Source: Acinetobacter sp. B51(2017)
GTDB lineage: Bacteria > Pseudomonadota > Gammaproteobacteria > Pseudomonadales > Moraxellaceae
Assembly: GCF_003711395.1 (NCBI RefSeq)
Contig: NZ_PJRJ01000013.1
Span: 18,861 to 82,860, forward strand
Reading direction: 5' to 3'
DNA: 64,000 nt
Below, piece by piece: positions 27,886 to 36,580 of this stretch; positions within the stretch are counted from its first letter, which is position 1, and each line of letters opens with the position of its first letter. The notes under the pieces were generated by a model that was not told the origin of the DNA, ran no database searches, and worked only from the letters and a program-made list of their open reading frames with translations. The translations under genes and the position numbers were made by a program.

Positions 27886-29832
27886 TTAATTACGATTGGG
27901 ATACACAGTTTGAATCAGATTTTCGACCACCTGTGGCTCTGCTAATGTAGAGGTATCACCTAAACTATCGAGTTCATTGGCAGCAATTTTTCTTAAAATA
28001 CGCCGCATGATTTTACCCGAGCGGGTTTTTGGTAAGGCTGGCGCCCAATACAGGGCATCAGGTGTGGCCACTGGGCCTAAAATTTTACGCACCCATTGAA
28101 TCAGCTCATCATGCAGTTGCTTAGTAGCTTCTACACCTGCCTGTAAAGTCACAAAGGTACAAATACCTTGTCCTTTAATTTCATGTGGCATTCCCACAAC
28201 TGCAGCTTCTGCGACTGCCTCATGCGCCACCAAGGCACTTTCTACTTCTGCTGTACCCAAGCGATGCCCGGAAATATTGAGTACATCATCCACTCGTCCA
28301 GTAATCCAGTAATAGCCATCTTTGTCACGGCGTGCGCCATCGCCAGTAAAGTAACTATTGGCATAGGTACTAAAATAGGCTTCAATAAAACGTGCTGGAT
28401 CACCCCAAATACCGCGCATTTGCCCTGGCCATGAGTCTTTAATAATCAAGTTACCCTCTGCCTCACCTGCTAACTCATTGCCATCTGCATCTACAATCGC
28501 GGGTTGCACACCAAAAAATGGCCGTGTCGCTGAGCCTGGTTTAAGTGCTGTAGCACCAGGTAGAGGACTAATCATAAAACCGCCGGTTTCGGTCTGCCAC
28601 CACGTATCTACAATCGGGCAGCGTCCTTCGCCCACCACGTTGTAATACCAATTCCATGCTTCAGGGTTAATCGGTTCGCCTACAGAACCTAACAGACGTA
28701 ATGAACTACGGTCACTTTCACGCACAAAGGCATCACCTTCACGCATCATCGAGCGAATGGCTGTGGGTGCAGTATATAAAATGCTAATATCATGTTTATC
28801 AACAATATGTCCTGTACGCGCCCAAGAAGGATATTGCGGCACGCCTTCATACATCACGGTTGAAGTACCATTGGATAAAGGGCCATATAGAACATAAGAA
28901 TGCCCTGTAATCCAGCCGACATCTGCAGTACACCAAAACACATCGTCTTGTTTAATATCAAACACTTCACGGAAGGTACAATTGACATAGGTTAAATAGC
29001 CGCCAGTGGTATGCAATACGCCTTTGGGTTTACCTGTAGAACCTGAGGTATATAAAATAAATAAAGGGTCTTCGGCGTTCATGGGTTCAGGCGGGCAATC
29101 ATCACTCACCTGCATAATTTCAATGTGATACCACACATCACGACCGGTCTGCATGTGAATAGCATTGCCTGTACGATGTACCACAATGACTTGTTCAATG
29201 GATTGGGTATTGGCTTGCTCAAGTGCGATATCCACATTGGCTTTTAAGTAAATCGGTTTACCACCACGCATAGCAGAATCTGCGGTAATCACCATTTTGG
29301 CTTGGCAATCTTCAATGCGACTGGCCAGCGCATCTGGCGAAAAGCCGCCAAATACCACACAATGCACCGCGCCAATACGACTACAGGCCAACATCGCAAT
29401 CGCAGCTTCTGGCACCATCGGCATATACAGCATGACGCGGTCGCCTTTTTGAATGCCATTTTTCTTTAATACATTGGCAAAGCGACACACTTCATCGTGT
29501 AAAGACACAAAGGAAATCACTTTATGCCGTGATGGATGATCCCCTTCCCAAATAATGGCAGGTTTATGTGGATGCTCTTTTAAATGCCGATCTAAACAGT
29601 TATAGGAGACATTGAGTTCACCATCACTAAACCACTCAATTTTAAAACTATCTTTATTAAAACTGGTGTTTTTGACTTGCGTAAAAGGCTTCATCCAATC
29701 AAGTTTTAGGGCTTGTTCACGCCAGAATCCTTCTGGGTCAGTGATGGACTGTTGATAGCGCGCAAAATATTGTTGTTCATTGGTACGCGCTGTTTTTTTG
29801 AGATGTTCAGGAACAGGATAAATTTCTTGCAT
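27886..29832 (-). CDS. acs: Acetyl-CoA synthetase
   Basis: Acs converts acetate, ATP and CoA to acetyl-CoA through acetyl-AMP. The 648-residue protein has the adenylate-forming signature [15 protein letters not shown], the WWQTETGG substrate segment, [24 protein letters not shown] hinge sequence and the C-terminal [11 protein letters not shown] with Lys607, the lysine whose acetylation inactivates the Salmonella enzyme. AGGAAG sits six bases before the ATG. It is divergent from a DUF805 gene. The expected regulator is CrbR, encoded in the same cluster. ActP, CrbS and CrbR next door complete an acetate uptake and activation module. Confidence 0.97.
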   Translation of the reverse strand: MQEIYPVPEHLKKTARTNEQQYFARYQQSITDPEGFWREQALKLDWMKPFTQVKNTSFNKDSFKIEWFSDGELNVSYNCLDRHLKEHPHKPAIIWEGDHPSRHKVISFVSLHDEVCRFANVLKKNGIQKGDRVMLYMPMVPEAAIAMLACSRIGAVHCVVFGGFSPDALASRIEDCQAKMVITADSAMRGGKPIYLKANVDIALEQANTQSIEQVIVVHRTGNAIHMQTGRDVWYHIEIMQVSDDCPPEPMNAEDPLFILYTSGSTGKPKGVLHTTGGYLTYVNCTFREVFDIKQDDVFWCTADVGWITGHSYVLYGPLSNGTSTVMYEGVPQYPSWARTGHIVDKHDISILYTAPTAIRSMMREGDAFVRESDRSSLRLLGSVGEPINPEAWNWYYNVVGEGRCPIVDTWWQTETGGFMISPLPGATALKPGSATRPFFGVQPAIVDADGNELAGEAEGNLIIKDSWPGQMRGIWGDPARFIEAYFSTYANSYFTGDGARRDKDGYYWITGRVDDVLNISGHRLGTAEVESALVAHEAVAEAAVVGMPHEIKGQGICTFVTLQAGVEATKQLHDELIQWVRKILGPVATPDALYWAPALPKTRSGKIMRRILRKIAANELDSLGDTSTLAEPQVVENLIQTVYPNRN

Positions 29833-29920
29833 AGCGAACTTCCTTGATCGAATGGCAACATCGCGTCGCCCTGATTTTTTACTTGTCTAACATTTACTCT
29901 TATAATTTTGCTATGTTTAA

Positions 29921-29934
29921 GATGCGTAAGCATC
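29921..29934. promoter_or_regulatory. Dyad between acs and the DUF805 gene
   Basis: GATGC-GTAA-GCATC is a perfect 5-bp-arm dyad in the 133-base divergent region, about 90 bases upstream of the acs start. It is a candidate regulator site, possibly for CrbR, but this is only positional reasoning. Confidence 0.3.
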
Positions 29935-29965
29935 ATTTGTCAAATTAGGTTAAAAATAATCTGTT

Positions 29966-30526
29966 ATGAGTCCTCTTGATACACCTCCATTCCCCGCAAC
30001 CCCGCGTTTAAAAAGCTATCAAGGGCGTTTTGGGCGTTTAAGCTTTATTGCGTGGCATGCTGTGCTGTGGTGGGCAAGTTGTTGTATTGGTTTGGGCTTA
30101 TTGTTCAGTTTGGGTGTATTTAATTTTGCCACATGGTCACTCGATTCAGCAGCCTACCTTTTAGCTACCATAAATAATCTTTTTAGTTTACTGTTTTTTG
30201 TGCTGTATACCTATTTTGCTTTTGTAATCACTATTCGTCGTTTACATGATGTCAATGCCAGCGGTTGGTGGTCGTTGCTCAGCCTAATGCCATTCATCAA
30301 TCTATTTTTTTATGGCTATTTATTGTTAAAAAAAGGTCATCCTAGAAGTAATATGTATGCACCTGCTCGGGTCACACCATTTTGGGAAAAATTAGTAGCG
30401 TGGTTGTGTATCTTGATGCTATTACTGATGCTGCTGAGTCTATTCATGCTACTGGGTTTTTATGATCAAAGTGTCACAATTTTACCTACCCAAGAGATTG
30501 TGGAAAAAGGCAGCGGCTTCTTTTAA
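29966..30526 (+). CDS. DUF805 family membrane protein
   Basis: This 186-residue inner-membrane protein matches DUF805 (YhaH/YhaI type): YQGRFGRLSFIAWHAVLWW at the start, then helices at about 33-52, 70-94, 110-125 and 145-167, with the family motif ITIRRLHDVNASGWWSLLSLMPFINL between the second and third. The final 20 residues are hydrophilic. The family's function is unknown. It is divergent from acs and 108 bases upstream of the MscS gene on the same strand; no ribosome site stands out before its ATG. Confidence 0.85.
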   Translation: MSPLDTPPFPATPRLKSYQGRFGRLSFIAWHAVLWWASCCIGLGLLFSLGVFNFATWSLDSAAYLLATINNLFSLLFFVLYTYFAFVITIRRLHDVNASGWWSLLSLMPFINLFFYGYLLLKKGHPRSNMYAPARVTPFWEKLVAWLCILMLLLMLLSLFMLLGFYDQSVTILPTQEIVEKGSGFF

Positions 30527-30634
30527 AAATGCCTTAAATCTGCGGCATAATTACACAGTCAACGCACAAGTATTATTAAGTTTTTAAGCTTTTTCAGGCA
30601 CAATAATGACAAAATAATTTCGACTGGAAAACGT

Positions 30635-31600
30635 GTGGCTGAACAAGAAAATACCTTAAAAGAGGTAACTCAGGGCACCTCTGAGCTGTTACAAGAAGCA
30701 ACCGCCAAAACCGCAAAAACTGTAGCTGAATATACCGATAAATCGCTTGAAGCCTATTCGACTATTGACCATTTCATTAACCTGTTTTGGGAACGCTTAC
30801 CGTATATCTGTATTGCGCTTGTGGTATTTACAGTATTTTATATGCTGTCTAAGGTGTTTAAATTATTTATACGTAAGGTGCTGTCGGATCGTAGCTATAC
30901 CAAACAAAACTTAGTCTTGGTCTTAAACCGCGTCGGTAGCTCAGCTATTATCTTCTTTGGCTTTTTAATTGCTATGGTGATTGCCATTCCAGGCTTTACC
31001 CCAGGTCAGTTAATGAGTGCCCTAGGGATTGGCTCGGTTGCGATTGGTTTTGCGTTTAAAGACATTTTCCAAAACCTATTGTCTGGTATTTTAATTTTAC
31101 TGGGTGAACCATTTAAAATTGGTGATGACATTATTGTTTCAGGGATGGAAGGAACTGTCGAAGATATTCAGATCCGCGCCACATTCTTACGCTCACCTGA
31201 TGGTCGTCGTATTGTGATCCCAAATGCCACCGTTTATACCAGCCCTGTGACGGTAAATACCGCTTATCCACGTCGTCGCTGTCAATTTGTGGTGGGTATT
31301 GGCTATGAAGATGATGTTCAAAAAGCCAAAGATGTGATCTTGGCGATTTTAGATAAAGACCAAGCGATCTTGAGTCAACCTGGCTTTAGCGTCAACGTCA
31401 ATGCTTTGGCTGATTTCTCAGTTAACTTGACCGTGACTTGGTGGGTGAATACCTCAGAAACCACTATGTCAGCCTCTATCAGTGACGTACAACAACGCGT
31501 TATCCATGCCTTTGCTGAACACGGGATTTCTATTCCTTATCCTGTACAGGAAGTTAAAGTTTATCGCGGTGAACAGGCAGCAGAATCAACTACTAAATAA
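30635..31600 (+). CDS. Small-conductance mechanosensitive channel (MscS family)
   Basis: This 321-residue channel relieves osmotic down-shock. A polar N-terminal region of about 50 residues precedes helices at about 55-75, 92-112 and the pore-lining helix, with the MscS signature LGIGSVAIGFAFKDIFQNLL then SGILIL near residues 130-155. The beta domain follows (PFKIGDDI, TFLRSPDGRRIVIPNATVY) and then the alpha-beta end domain with IPYPVQEVKVY. The start is a GTG (MAEQENTLKE). Its 3' end overlaps the convergent rsmE gene by 15 bases, and no terminator hairpin lies between them. Confidence 0.92.
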   Translation: MAEQENTLKEVTQGTSELLQEATAKTAKTVAEYTDKSLEAYSTIDHFINLFWERLPYICIALVVFTVFYMLSKVFKLFIRKVLSDRSYTKQNLVLVLNRVGSSAIIFFGFLIAMVIAIPGFTPGQLMSALGIGSVAIGFAFKDIFQNLLSGILILLGEPFKIGDDIIVSGMEGTVEDIQIRATFLRSPDGRRIVIPNATVYTSPVTVNTAYPRRRCQFVVGIGYEDDVQKAKDVILAILDKDQAILSQPGFSVNVNALADFSVNLTVTWWVNTSETTMSASISDVQQRVIHAFAEHGISIPYPVQEVKVYRGEQAAESTTK

Positions 31601-32296
31601 GCGTCCAATCAAATAAGGAATGACCGTTTCGGTACGGATAATACGGTTGCCTAAGTGTGCTGCTTGGCAACCGTTTTTAATCAGTAAGTCCACTTCATAC
31701 GGAATAAAACCACCCTCTGGGCCAATCACAATACTGCATGGCTGATTCAGCGCAGATGGCATTGCCTCGCTGACATAAGGATGTGCTAAAAAAGCAGGTT
31801 TCTCTGGTGTAATGATGCTCGGTAATACATCTTCGACAAAGGGTTTAAAACGTTTATGGCATTCAACTTGTGGCGCAATAGTATCTCCTGCCTGCTCTAA
31901 CCCCAACGTGACATAATGTTCAATTTGCTGTAAAAAAGGTGTTTGCCAATAGCTTTTATCCACGCGATAGCTATGAATTAAAATAATTTTTTCCACACCT
32001 AGCGTGACTGCATCCATAATCAGGCGCCGCAATACTTTAGGACGTGGTAATGCCACAATCAAAGTTACAGGCAATTTTTGCGGTACGCTTTCTTCATGTA
32101 AAGCTTTAACTCGAATCATATTTTCAGTCACTTCAATGACTTCGGTTAAATAGCGCTGCGCTCCAGCCACACCAACCTTTAAGGTATCTCCTACTTGCAC
32201 ATCTAGATGCGTTTTTAAATGTGTGACTTGGCGTTGACTGCTAATCGTCCACATCTCATGCGTGGTTTGACGTGGATCAAGGAGAACAATGTTCAT
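31586..32296 (-). CDS. rsmE: 16S rRNA (uracil-1498-N3)-methyltransferase
   Basis: RsmE methylates U1498 of 16S rRNA using S-adenosylmethionine. The 236-residue sequence has the N-terminal PUA-like domain and the C-terminal SPOUT knot with IVIGPEGGFIPYEVDLL and LGNRIIRTETVIPYLIG, the cofactor-binding loops of this family. It lies 9 bases downstream of waaA on the same strand, so both are probably one transcript. The tail-to-tail coding overlap with the MscS gene is 15 bases. Confidence 0.95.
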   Translation of the reverse strand: MNIVLLDPRQTTHEMWTISSQRQVTHLKTHLDVQVGDTLKVGVAGAQRYLTEVIEVTENMIRVKALHEESVPQKLPVTLIVALPRPKVLRRLIMDAVTLGVEKIILIHSYRVDKSYWQTPFLQQIEHYVTLGLEQAGDTIAPQVECHKRFKPFVEDVLPSIITPEKPAFLAHPYVSEAMPSALNQPCSIVIGPEGGFIPYEVDLLIKNGCQAAHLGNRIIRTETVIPYLIGRLFSS

Positions 32297-32305
32297 GTGT
32301 TTTCC

Positions 32306-33586
32306 TTATAAATATTGATCGATGATCTGAATATGTTTGTGTAATGCACCTTGGTTATTATGCATCACTTGCTGGGCATGGCGATTTAATTGCTCTGCTT
32401 GAGTTTGATCGGCAATCAGTGCCAACAATGTGGTCGTAGCAGCCTCAAAGTCTGCCACAACTTTGACACCATTAACCGCAACAAATTCATCAACAATCGT
32501 TTGAAAATTAAAATAATTTCTCCCTAAAATCGTTGGCACATTTAAAGCAATTGGCTCTAGAATATTATGCCCACCGCCTGGTTGATTCAAAGATCCACCT
32601 ACATAACAAGCTTGGCTCAAGGCATACCATAGCCACATTTCACCCATCGAATCCGCTAAATAAACTTGAGTATTGTTTTGAATTTCTTCACCCAAACTAC
32701 GGCGCTGGGTGTTTAAACCTAAAGCACAACTTGCAGCAAAGACTTCATCAAACCGTTCAGGATGGCGCGGTACCACAATACATAGCAAAGCTGGGTCTTG
32801 AGCTAAAGCCTGTGCTAAATGTGCCAATAATTCAGCCTCTTCTGGGGCATGGGTACTGGCAAGGGTGATTATTTTACGCGCTTGTAATTGCCAATCACCG
32901 CGTAACTTTTTAGCTTGATCTAAAAACTGTTTTGGTGGACTAATATCAAATTTAACATTACCCAAAACTTGCGTGTGCTTTGCAGAGATTCCAAGTTCAA
33001 TAAAGCGCTGCTGAGTCGCGTGATCTTGTGCTAATAGCACAGTTAAGCCATTAAGCATCCCTTGAGTTAAACGCTTAACTTTGGCATAACCTTGCGCCGA
33101 TTTAGCCGATAAACGTGCATTGAGCAAGATGCACGGCACTTTAAACTCTTGAGCAATATCAATTAAATTAGGCCATAGCTCAGTTTCCATGAGTGCCAAC
33201 ATTTTAGGTTGATATTTTTGGTAAAAATCACGTACTAAGTCACGTTGATCTGCGGGTAAATACACCGCTTGAAATAAGTGTTCAAATTCTGGTTTTAAAA
33301 ATAAAGTTTTGGCACGCGCCTGACCAGTTTTAGTGGTATTCGTTACCAAAACTGCGTGACCGTGCTTTAAATAATGTTCGATAATGGGCTGCGCGGCATT
33401 GGTCTCACCAACTGACACCACATGAAACCAAATGGCTTGCTTATTTTTAGGTGCTTGGAATGGTCCAAAGCGCTCGATTAATTCTTGCTGAAGTTGTTCT
33501 GGGCTAGTGGCACGTTTTTTAATACGGGCACGATAGATCGGCTTAATCAAAGTGAGCGCTGCGTTATACCAAAACGGAGTAGCCAA
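32306..33586 (-). CDS. waaA: 3-deoxy-D-manno-octulosonic acid transferase
   Basis: WaaA (KdtA) adds Kdo residues from CMP-Kdo to lipid IVA on the inner face of the inner membrane, starting the LPS/LOS core. At 426 residues it has the usual length. The N-terminal membrane anchor is followed by IWFHVVSVGETNAAQPII with the catalytic Glu of the family, ALMETELWPNLI, and in the C-terminal half GGSLNQPGGGHNILEPIA, typical of this GT-B glycosyltransferase. The start is a TTG (MATPFWYNA) supported by GAGG eight bases upstream. It is followed closely by rsmE. Confidence 0.95.
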   Translation of the reverse strand: MATPFWYNAALTLIKPIYRARIKKRATSPEQLQQELIERFGPFQAPKNKQAIWFHVVSVGETNAAQPIIEHYLKHGHAVLVTNTTKTGQARAKTLFLKPEFEHLFQAVYLPADQRDLVRDFYQKYQPKMLALMETELWPNLIDIAQEFKVPCILLNARLSAKSAQGYAKVKRLTQGMLNGLTVLLAQDHATQQRFIELGISAKHTQVLGNVKFDISPPKQFLDQAKKLRGDWQLQARKIITLASTHAPEEAELLAHLAQALAQDPALLCIVVPRHPERFDEVFAASCALGLNTQRRSLGEEIQNNTQVYLADSMGEMWLWYALSQACYVGGSLNQPGGGHNILEPIALNVPTILGRNYFNFQTIVDEFVAVNGVKVVADFEAATTTLLALIADQTQAEQLNRHAQQVMHNNQGALHKHIQIIDQYL

Positions 33587-33673
33587 GAATTCGCCTCAAA
33601 TAACAATAAAGGAAAGCGCAGAATATAGCAGAGAAGCAGCCAGAAGAATAGAAAGCCCAATCTACCCCAAGCA

Positions 33674-33701
33674 TAAAAGCGCCAAGCGATTGCTTGACGC
33701 T
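33674..33701 (-). terminator. Terminator copy after the distal ene-reductase gene
   Basis: On the minus strand AGCGTCAAGC-AATC-GCTTGGCGCT is followed by a short U run. The same hairpin occurs after the proximal paralogue (35019-35047), so it was duplicated with the gene. Confidence 0.65.
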
Positions 33702-33712
33702 TGAATATCAAT

Positions 33713-34783
33713 TTAAGCTTCTGCGTGTTGTAAGGTTGGATAGTCGATATAACCTTCTGCTACATCTGTACCAATCATTTTATCGAGCTGTACCTCATTT
33801 AACTCCGCATCTGCAACTAAACGCTCATACAAGTCAGGATTGGCAATATAAGCTTTACCAAATGCCACTGCATCGGCTTTATTGGAAGCCAGTAAATCAA
33901 TCGCATCTTGACGGGTTAAACGCATATTGGCGATATATGGCAAACCGTTGGCACGCGATTTCATATAACCTGAGATACTGTCATCTGCCAAATATTCACG
34001 GGTAAAGAAAAAGGCAATCTTACGTTGCGCAAGCGCTTCTACTGCATAACCAAAGGTTTCTTTTGGATCAGCATCGCCCATGTCATTTTCATCACAACGT
34101 GGTGCTAAATGTACACCTACACGACCCGCACCCCAAACCTCAATTAAAGCATCGACAACTTCTAGTAAAAAGCGCACACGATTTTCAACTGAACCGCCAT
34201 ACTCATCGTCGCGCAAGTTAGTGCTACTTTGTAAGAATTGGTCAACTAAATAACCATTGGCAGCATGCAGCTCTACCCCGTCAAAGCCTGCTGCTTTGGC
34301 ATGGATTGCAGCTTGTTTAAAGTCGGCAATGGTGGTTTTAATTTCAGCAATCGTGAGTGGACGCGGTGCGACATAATCTTGCTTAGGTCGTAACAGACTT
34401 AACTGACCTGCGGGTTTTACATCACTTGCAGAAACAGGCAGATTGCCACTTTGAAAATGCGGATGTGAAATACGACCAACATGCCAGAGCTGCGCCATAA
34501 TTAAGCCGCCTTTATCATGTACAGCCTTGGTTACACATTGCCAGCCCGCAATCTGCTCATCGGTAAATAACGCAGGTGTGTTGGCATAATCAATTGCCTG
34601 CTGCGAGACAATAATCGCCTCAGAGATAATCAAGCCAGCACTGGCGCGCTGCGCATAGTACTCTGCCATCATTGGCGTTGGGATTAAATCATCTGCCACT
34701 CGAGTACGTGTTAATGGTGCCATAACCACGCGGTTTTTAAGATTCAATTCACCAAAAGTGATTGCAGAAGAAAGTTCAGCCAT
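33713..34783 (-). CDS. Old-yellow-enzyme family alkene reductase (copy 2 of the tandem)
   Basis: This 356-residue FMN flavoenzyme of the NemA/OYE class uses NAD(P)H to reduce activated C=C bonds of enones, maleimides or nitro compounds. Motifs: LNLKNRVVMAPLTRTR at the start of the barrel; ELHAANGYLVDQFLQ with the His/Asn substrate pair and the Tyr proton donor; VENRVRFLLEVVDA; and the FMN phosphate site VAFGKAYIANPDL. I start at ATG 34783 (MAELSSAITF) with GGGGG upstream. It is very similar to the gene at 35066 and shares with it the C-terminal NE.xLDKMIGTDVAEGYIDYPTL pattern. It is the last gene of the arsR-OYE-OYE array. Confidence 0.9.
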   Translation of the reverse strand: MAELSSAITFGELNLKNRVVMAPLTRTRVADDLIPTPMMAEYYAQRASAGLIISEAIIVSQQAIDYANTPALFTDEQIAGWQCVTKAVHDKGGLIMAQLWHVGRISHPHFQSGNLPVSASDVKPAGQLSLLRPKQDYVAPRPLTIAEIKTTIADFKQAAIHAKAAGFDGVELHAANGYLVDQFLQSSTNLRDDEYGGSVENRVRFLLEVVDALIEVWGAGRVGVHLAPRCDENDMGDADPKETFGYAVEALAQRKIAFFFTREYLADDSISGYMKSRANGLPYIANMRLTRQDAIDLLASNKADAVAFGKAYIANPDLYERLVADAELNEVQLDKMIGTDVAEGYIDYPTLQHAEA

Positions 34784-34895
34784 GCTGCCCCCATGAAAGA
34801 TTTTAAAGTTAAAAATTATCAAGTGTTTAAATAAAAAATCTGTCTAAAATTAAAATTTAGCGCAGATTAATACTGCAATGCTGAATGATGTCTAT

Positions 34896-35018
34896 TTAAT
34901 AAACAACCGATACCAACTCAAATGGATCAAAATCATCTGCGGGTGTTCTGACATAGCATCTAGCAACAGGCCACCAGTTTAGAGGATAAATCCATGCAAC
35001 ATCATGAAAATCAGGCAT
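34896..35018 (-). CDS. Small open frame of 40 codons between the tandem ene-reductases
   Basis: Between the two ene-reductase genes a 40-codon frame begins MPDFHDVAWIYPLNWWPVAR and ends in ELVSVVY before TAA. Its composition (three Trp, a Cys, acidic and aromatic mix) looks like real protein rather than chance AT-rich translation. There is no ribosome site, since its ATG directly follows the U run of the upstream terminator. It may be the surviving C-terminal end of a lost gene from before the duplication, or an unrecognised small protein. I do not recognise its family. Confidence 0.3.
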   Translation of the reverse strand: MPDFHDVAWIYPLNWWPVARCYVRTPADDFDPFELVSVVY

Positions 35019-35047
35019 AAAAAAGCGCCAAGCGATTGCTTGACGCT
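35019..35047 (-). terminator. Terminator copy after the proximal ene-reductase gene
   Basis: The hairpin AGCGTCAAGC/GCTTGGCGCT with six U on the minus strand is nearly identical to that at 33674-33701. Confidence 0.7.
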
Positions 35048-35065
35048 GAAATAAGCAATTGAGGC

Positions 35066-36130
35066 TTAAATCTGTTCGAGTGTTGGATAGTCGATATAAC
35101 CTTCTGCTACATCTGTTCCAATCATATTTTCAAGCTTTAATTCATTTAACGGTGCATCTACCAATAAACGCTCGTATAAATCTGGATTAGCAATATAGGC
35201 TTTACCAAAAGATACAGCATCGGCTTTGCCCGATGCTAATAAATCAATAGCATCCTCACGGCTTAGACGCATATTGGCAATATATGGCACACCATTCGCA
35301 CGTGCTTTCATGTCTTCAGAAATGCTATCTTCTGCCAAGTATTCTCGGGTAAAGAAAAATGCAATCTGACGTTTACCCAATTCTTGCATGACATAACCAA
35401 ATGTTTCACGTGGAGTCGCATCGCCCATATCATGCTCATCACCACGCGGTGCTAGATGTACCCCGACACGACCTGCACCCCAAACTTCAATTAACGCATC
35501 TACTACTTCTAATAAGAAACGGGCACGATTTTCAATTGAGCCGCCGTATTCATCTTCACGTAAATTGGTGCTGCTTTGTAAGAATTGGTCAATTAAATAA
35601 CCATTGGCAGCATGTAATTCAACCCCATCAAAGCCTGCTTGTTTGGCATAAATAGCCGCTTGTTTATATTGCTCGGTAATCGCGTGAATTTCTGCAATTT
35701 GTAAAGGACGTGGCAACACATAAGGGCGTTTTGGGCGTAATAAGCTGACATGTCCTGCTTGTTGCACAGAACTTGCCGAAACAGGGGTTTCACCTGCAAG
35801 TAAATCAGGATGTGATACACGCCCTACATGCCATAATTGCGATACGATTAATCCCCCTTTGGCATGCACTGCATCGGTGACTAACTTCCACCCATCCACC
35901 TGTGCTTGGTTAAACAAGCCCGGGGTATTTAAGTAGCCATTGGCTTGTTCTGAAATGACAGTTGCTTCTGCAATAATTAAACCTGCGCTGGCACGCTGGG
36001 CATAGTATTCTGCCATCATTGGCGTTGGTACACGATCAGCAGTGGCACGACTACGCGTTAAAGGTGCCATCACCACACGGTTTTTAAGTTTTAATTCGCC
36101 CAAGGTTAAGGGAGTATTGAGTTCAGCCAT
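35066..36130 (-). CDS. Old-yellow-enzyme family alkene reductase (copy 1 of the tandem)
   Basis: This 354-residue paralogue of the next gene has the same FMN-barrel motifs: LKLKNRVVMAPLTRSR, ELHAANGYLIDQFLQ with the His, Asn and Tyr active-site residues, and VSFGKAYIANPDLYERLL. ATG 36130 (MAELNTPLTLGEL) is chosen because GAGG lies six bases upstream; the open frame extends 15 codons further. It begins 19 bases after the arsR stop codon, so regulator and enzyme are cotranscribed. Substitutions between the copies are spread over the protein (for example HLAPRGDEHDMGD against HLAPRCDENDMGD), so both look functional and the duplication is not very recent. Confidence 0.9.
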   Translation of the reverse strand: MAELNTPLTLGELKLKNRVVMAPLTRSRATADRVPTPMMAEYYAQRASAGLIIAEATVISEQANGYLNTPGLFNQAQVDGWKLVTDAVHAKGGLIVSQLWHVGRVSHPDLLAGETPVSASSVQQAGHVSLLRPKRPYVLPRPLQIAEIHAITEQYKQAAIYAKQAGFDGVELHAANGYLIDQFLQSSTNLREDEYGGSIENRARFLLEVVDALIEVWGAGRVGVHLAPRGDEHDMGDATPRETFGYVMQELGKRQIAFFFTREYLAEDSISEDMKARANGVPYIANMRLSREDAIDLLASGKADAVSFGKAYIANPDLYERLLVDAPLNELKLENMIGTDVAEGYIDYPTLEQI

Positions 36131-36149
36131 AATTACCTCATCACTCGAA

Positions 36150-36461
36150 TTAAAGCGAGTGTTGTAAATGATCAATATATTGCTGAATTAAGGCTTCGTT
36201 ACGGGAGAAATATGACCACTGACCATGCTTTTGTGCTTGGATTAAGCCTGCTTGCTGTAGCACGGATAAATGATTCGACATTGTCGATTGCGACACATTG
36301 CCTAGACGTTCAATTTGTCCAGCACATACGCCACGTTCAAAGTTACCGCACTCTTCTGCTGACAAATATGCTGCAGGGTTTTTGAGCCACATTAGAATCT
36401 GCCGACGCGTAGGATTCGCTAAGGCTTTAAAGATTAAATCAACATCCATAGACATAGACAC
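36150..36461 (-). CDS. ArsR-family transcriptional regulator of the ene-reductase operon
   Basis: This 103-residue winged-helix repressor has the ArsR pattern: FKALANPTRRQILMWL in helix 1-2, the recognition region NVSQSTMSNHLSVLQQAGLI and a beta wing HGQWSYFSRNEAL. It lacks the ELCVCDL metal site of arsenic sensors. Instead it carries two Cys spaced by six residues in EECGNFERGVCAGQ (about residues 38-45) just before the DNA-reading helix. Given the downstream ene-reductases, sensing of electrophiles by these thiols is a reasonable inference. AAGAG precedes the ATG. It is the first gene of arsR-OYE-OYE, 119 bases after prfB. Confidence 0.88.
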   Translation of the reverse strand: MSMSMDVDLIFKALANPTRRQILMWLKNPAAYLSAEECGNFERGVCAGQIERLGNVSQSTMSNHLSVLQQAGLIQAQKHGQWSYFSRNEALIQQYIDHLQHSL

Positions 36462-36504
36462 TCTTCAAATTGCACAAAGGCCTCATTCAGCATTTAGCTT
36501 AATA

Positions 36505-36544
36505 TATCGTATTTTTTAGATATTAATATCTATTTTTTACGATA
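36505..36544. promoter_or_regulatory. Palindromic operator candidate upstream of arsR
   Basis: A 16-bp perfect palindrome, TAGATATTAATATCTA (36517-36532), lies 56 bases upstream of the arsR start. It is nested in a wider inverted repeat with the same centre, TATCGTA (36505-36511) and TACGATA (36538-36544). The AT-rich dyad form and the position fit ArsR-family autoregulation. Confidence 0.6.
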
Positions 36545-36580
36545 AATAACTAAAACCCGAACTGAGGCCTTTATTAAAAC

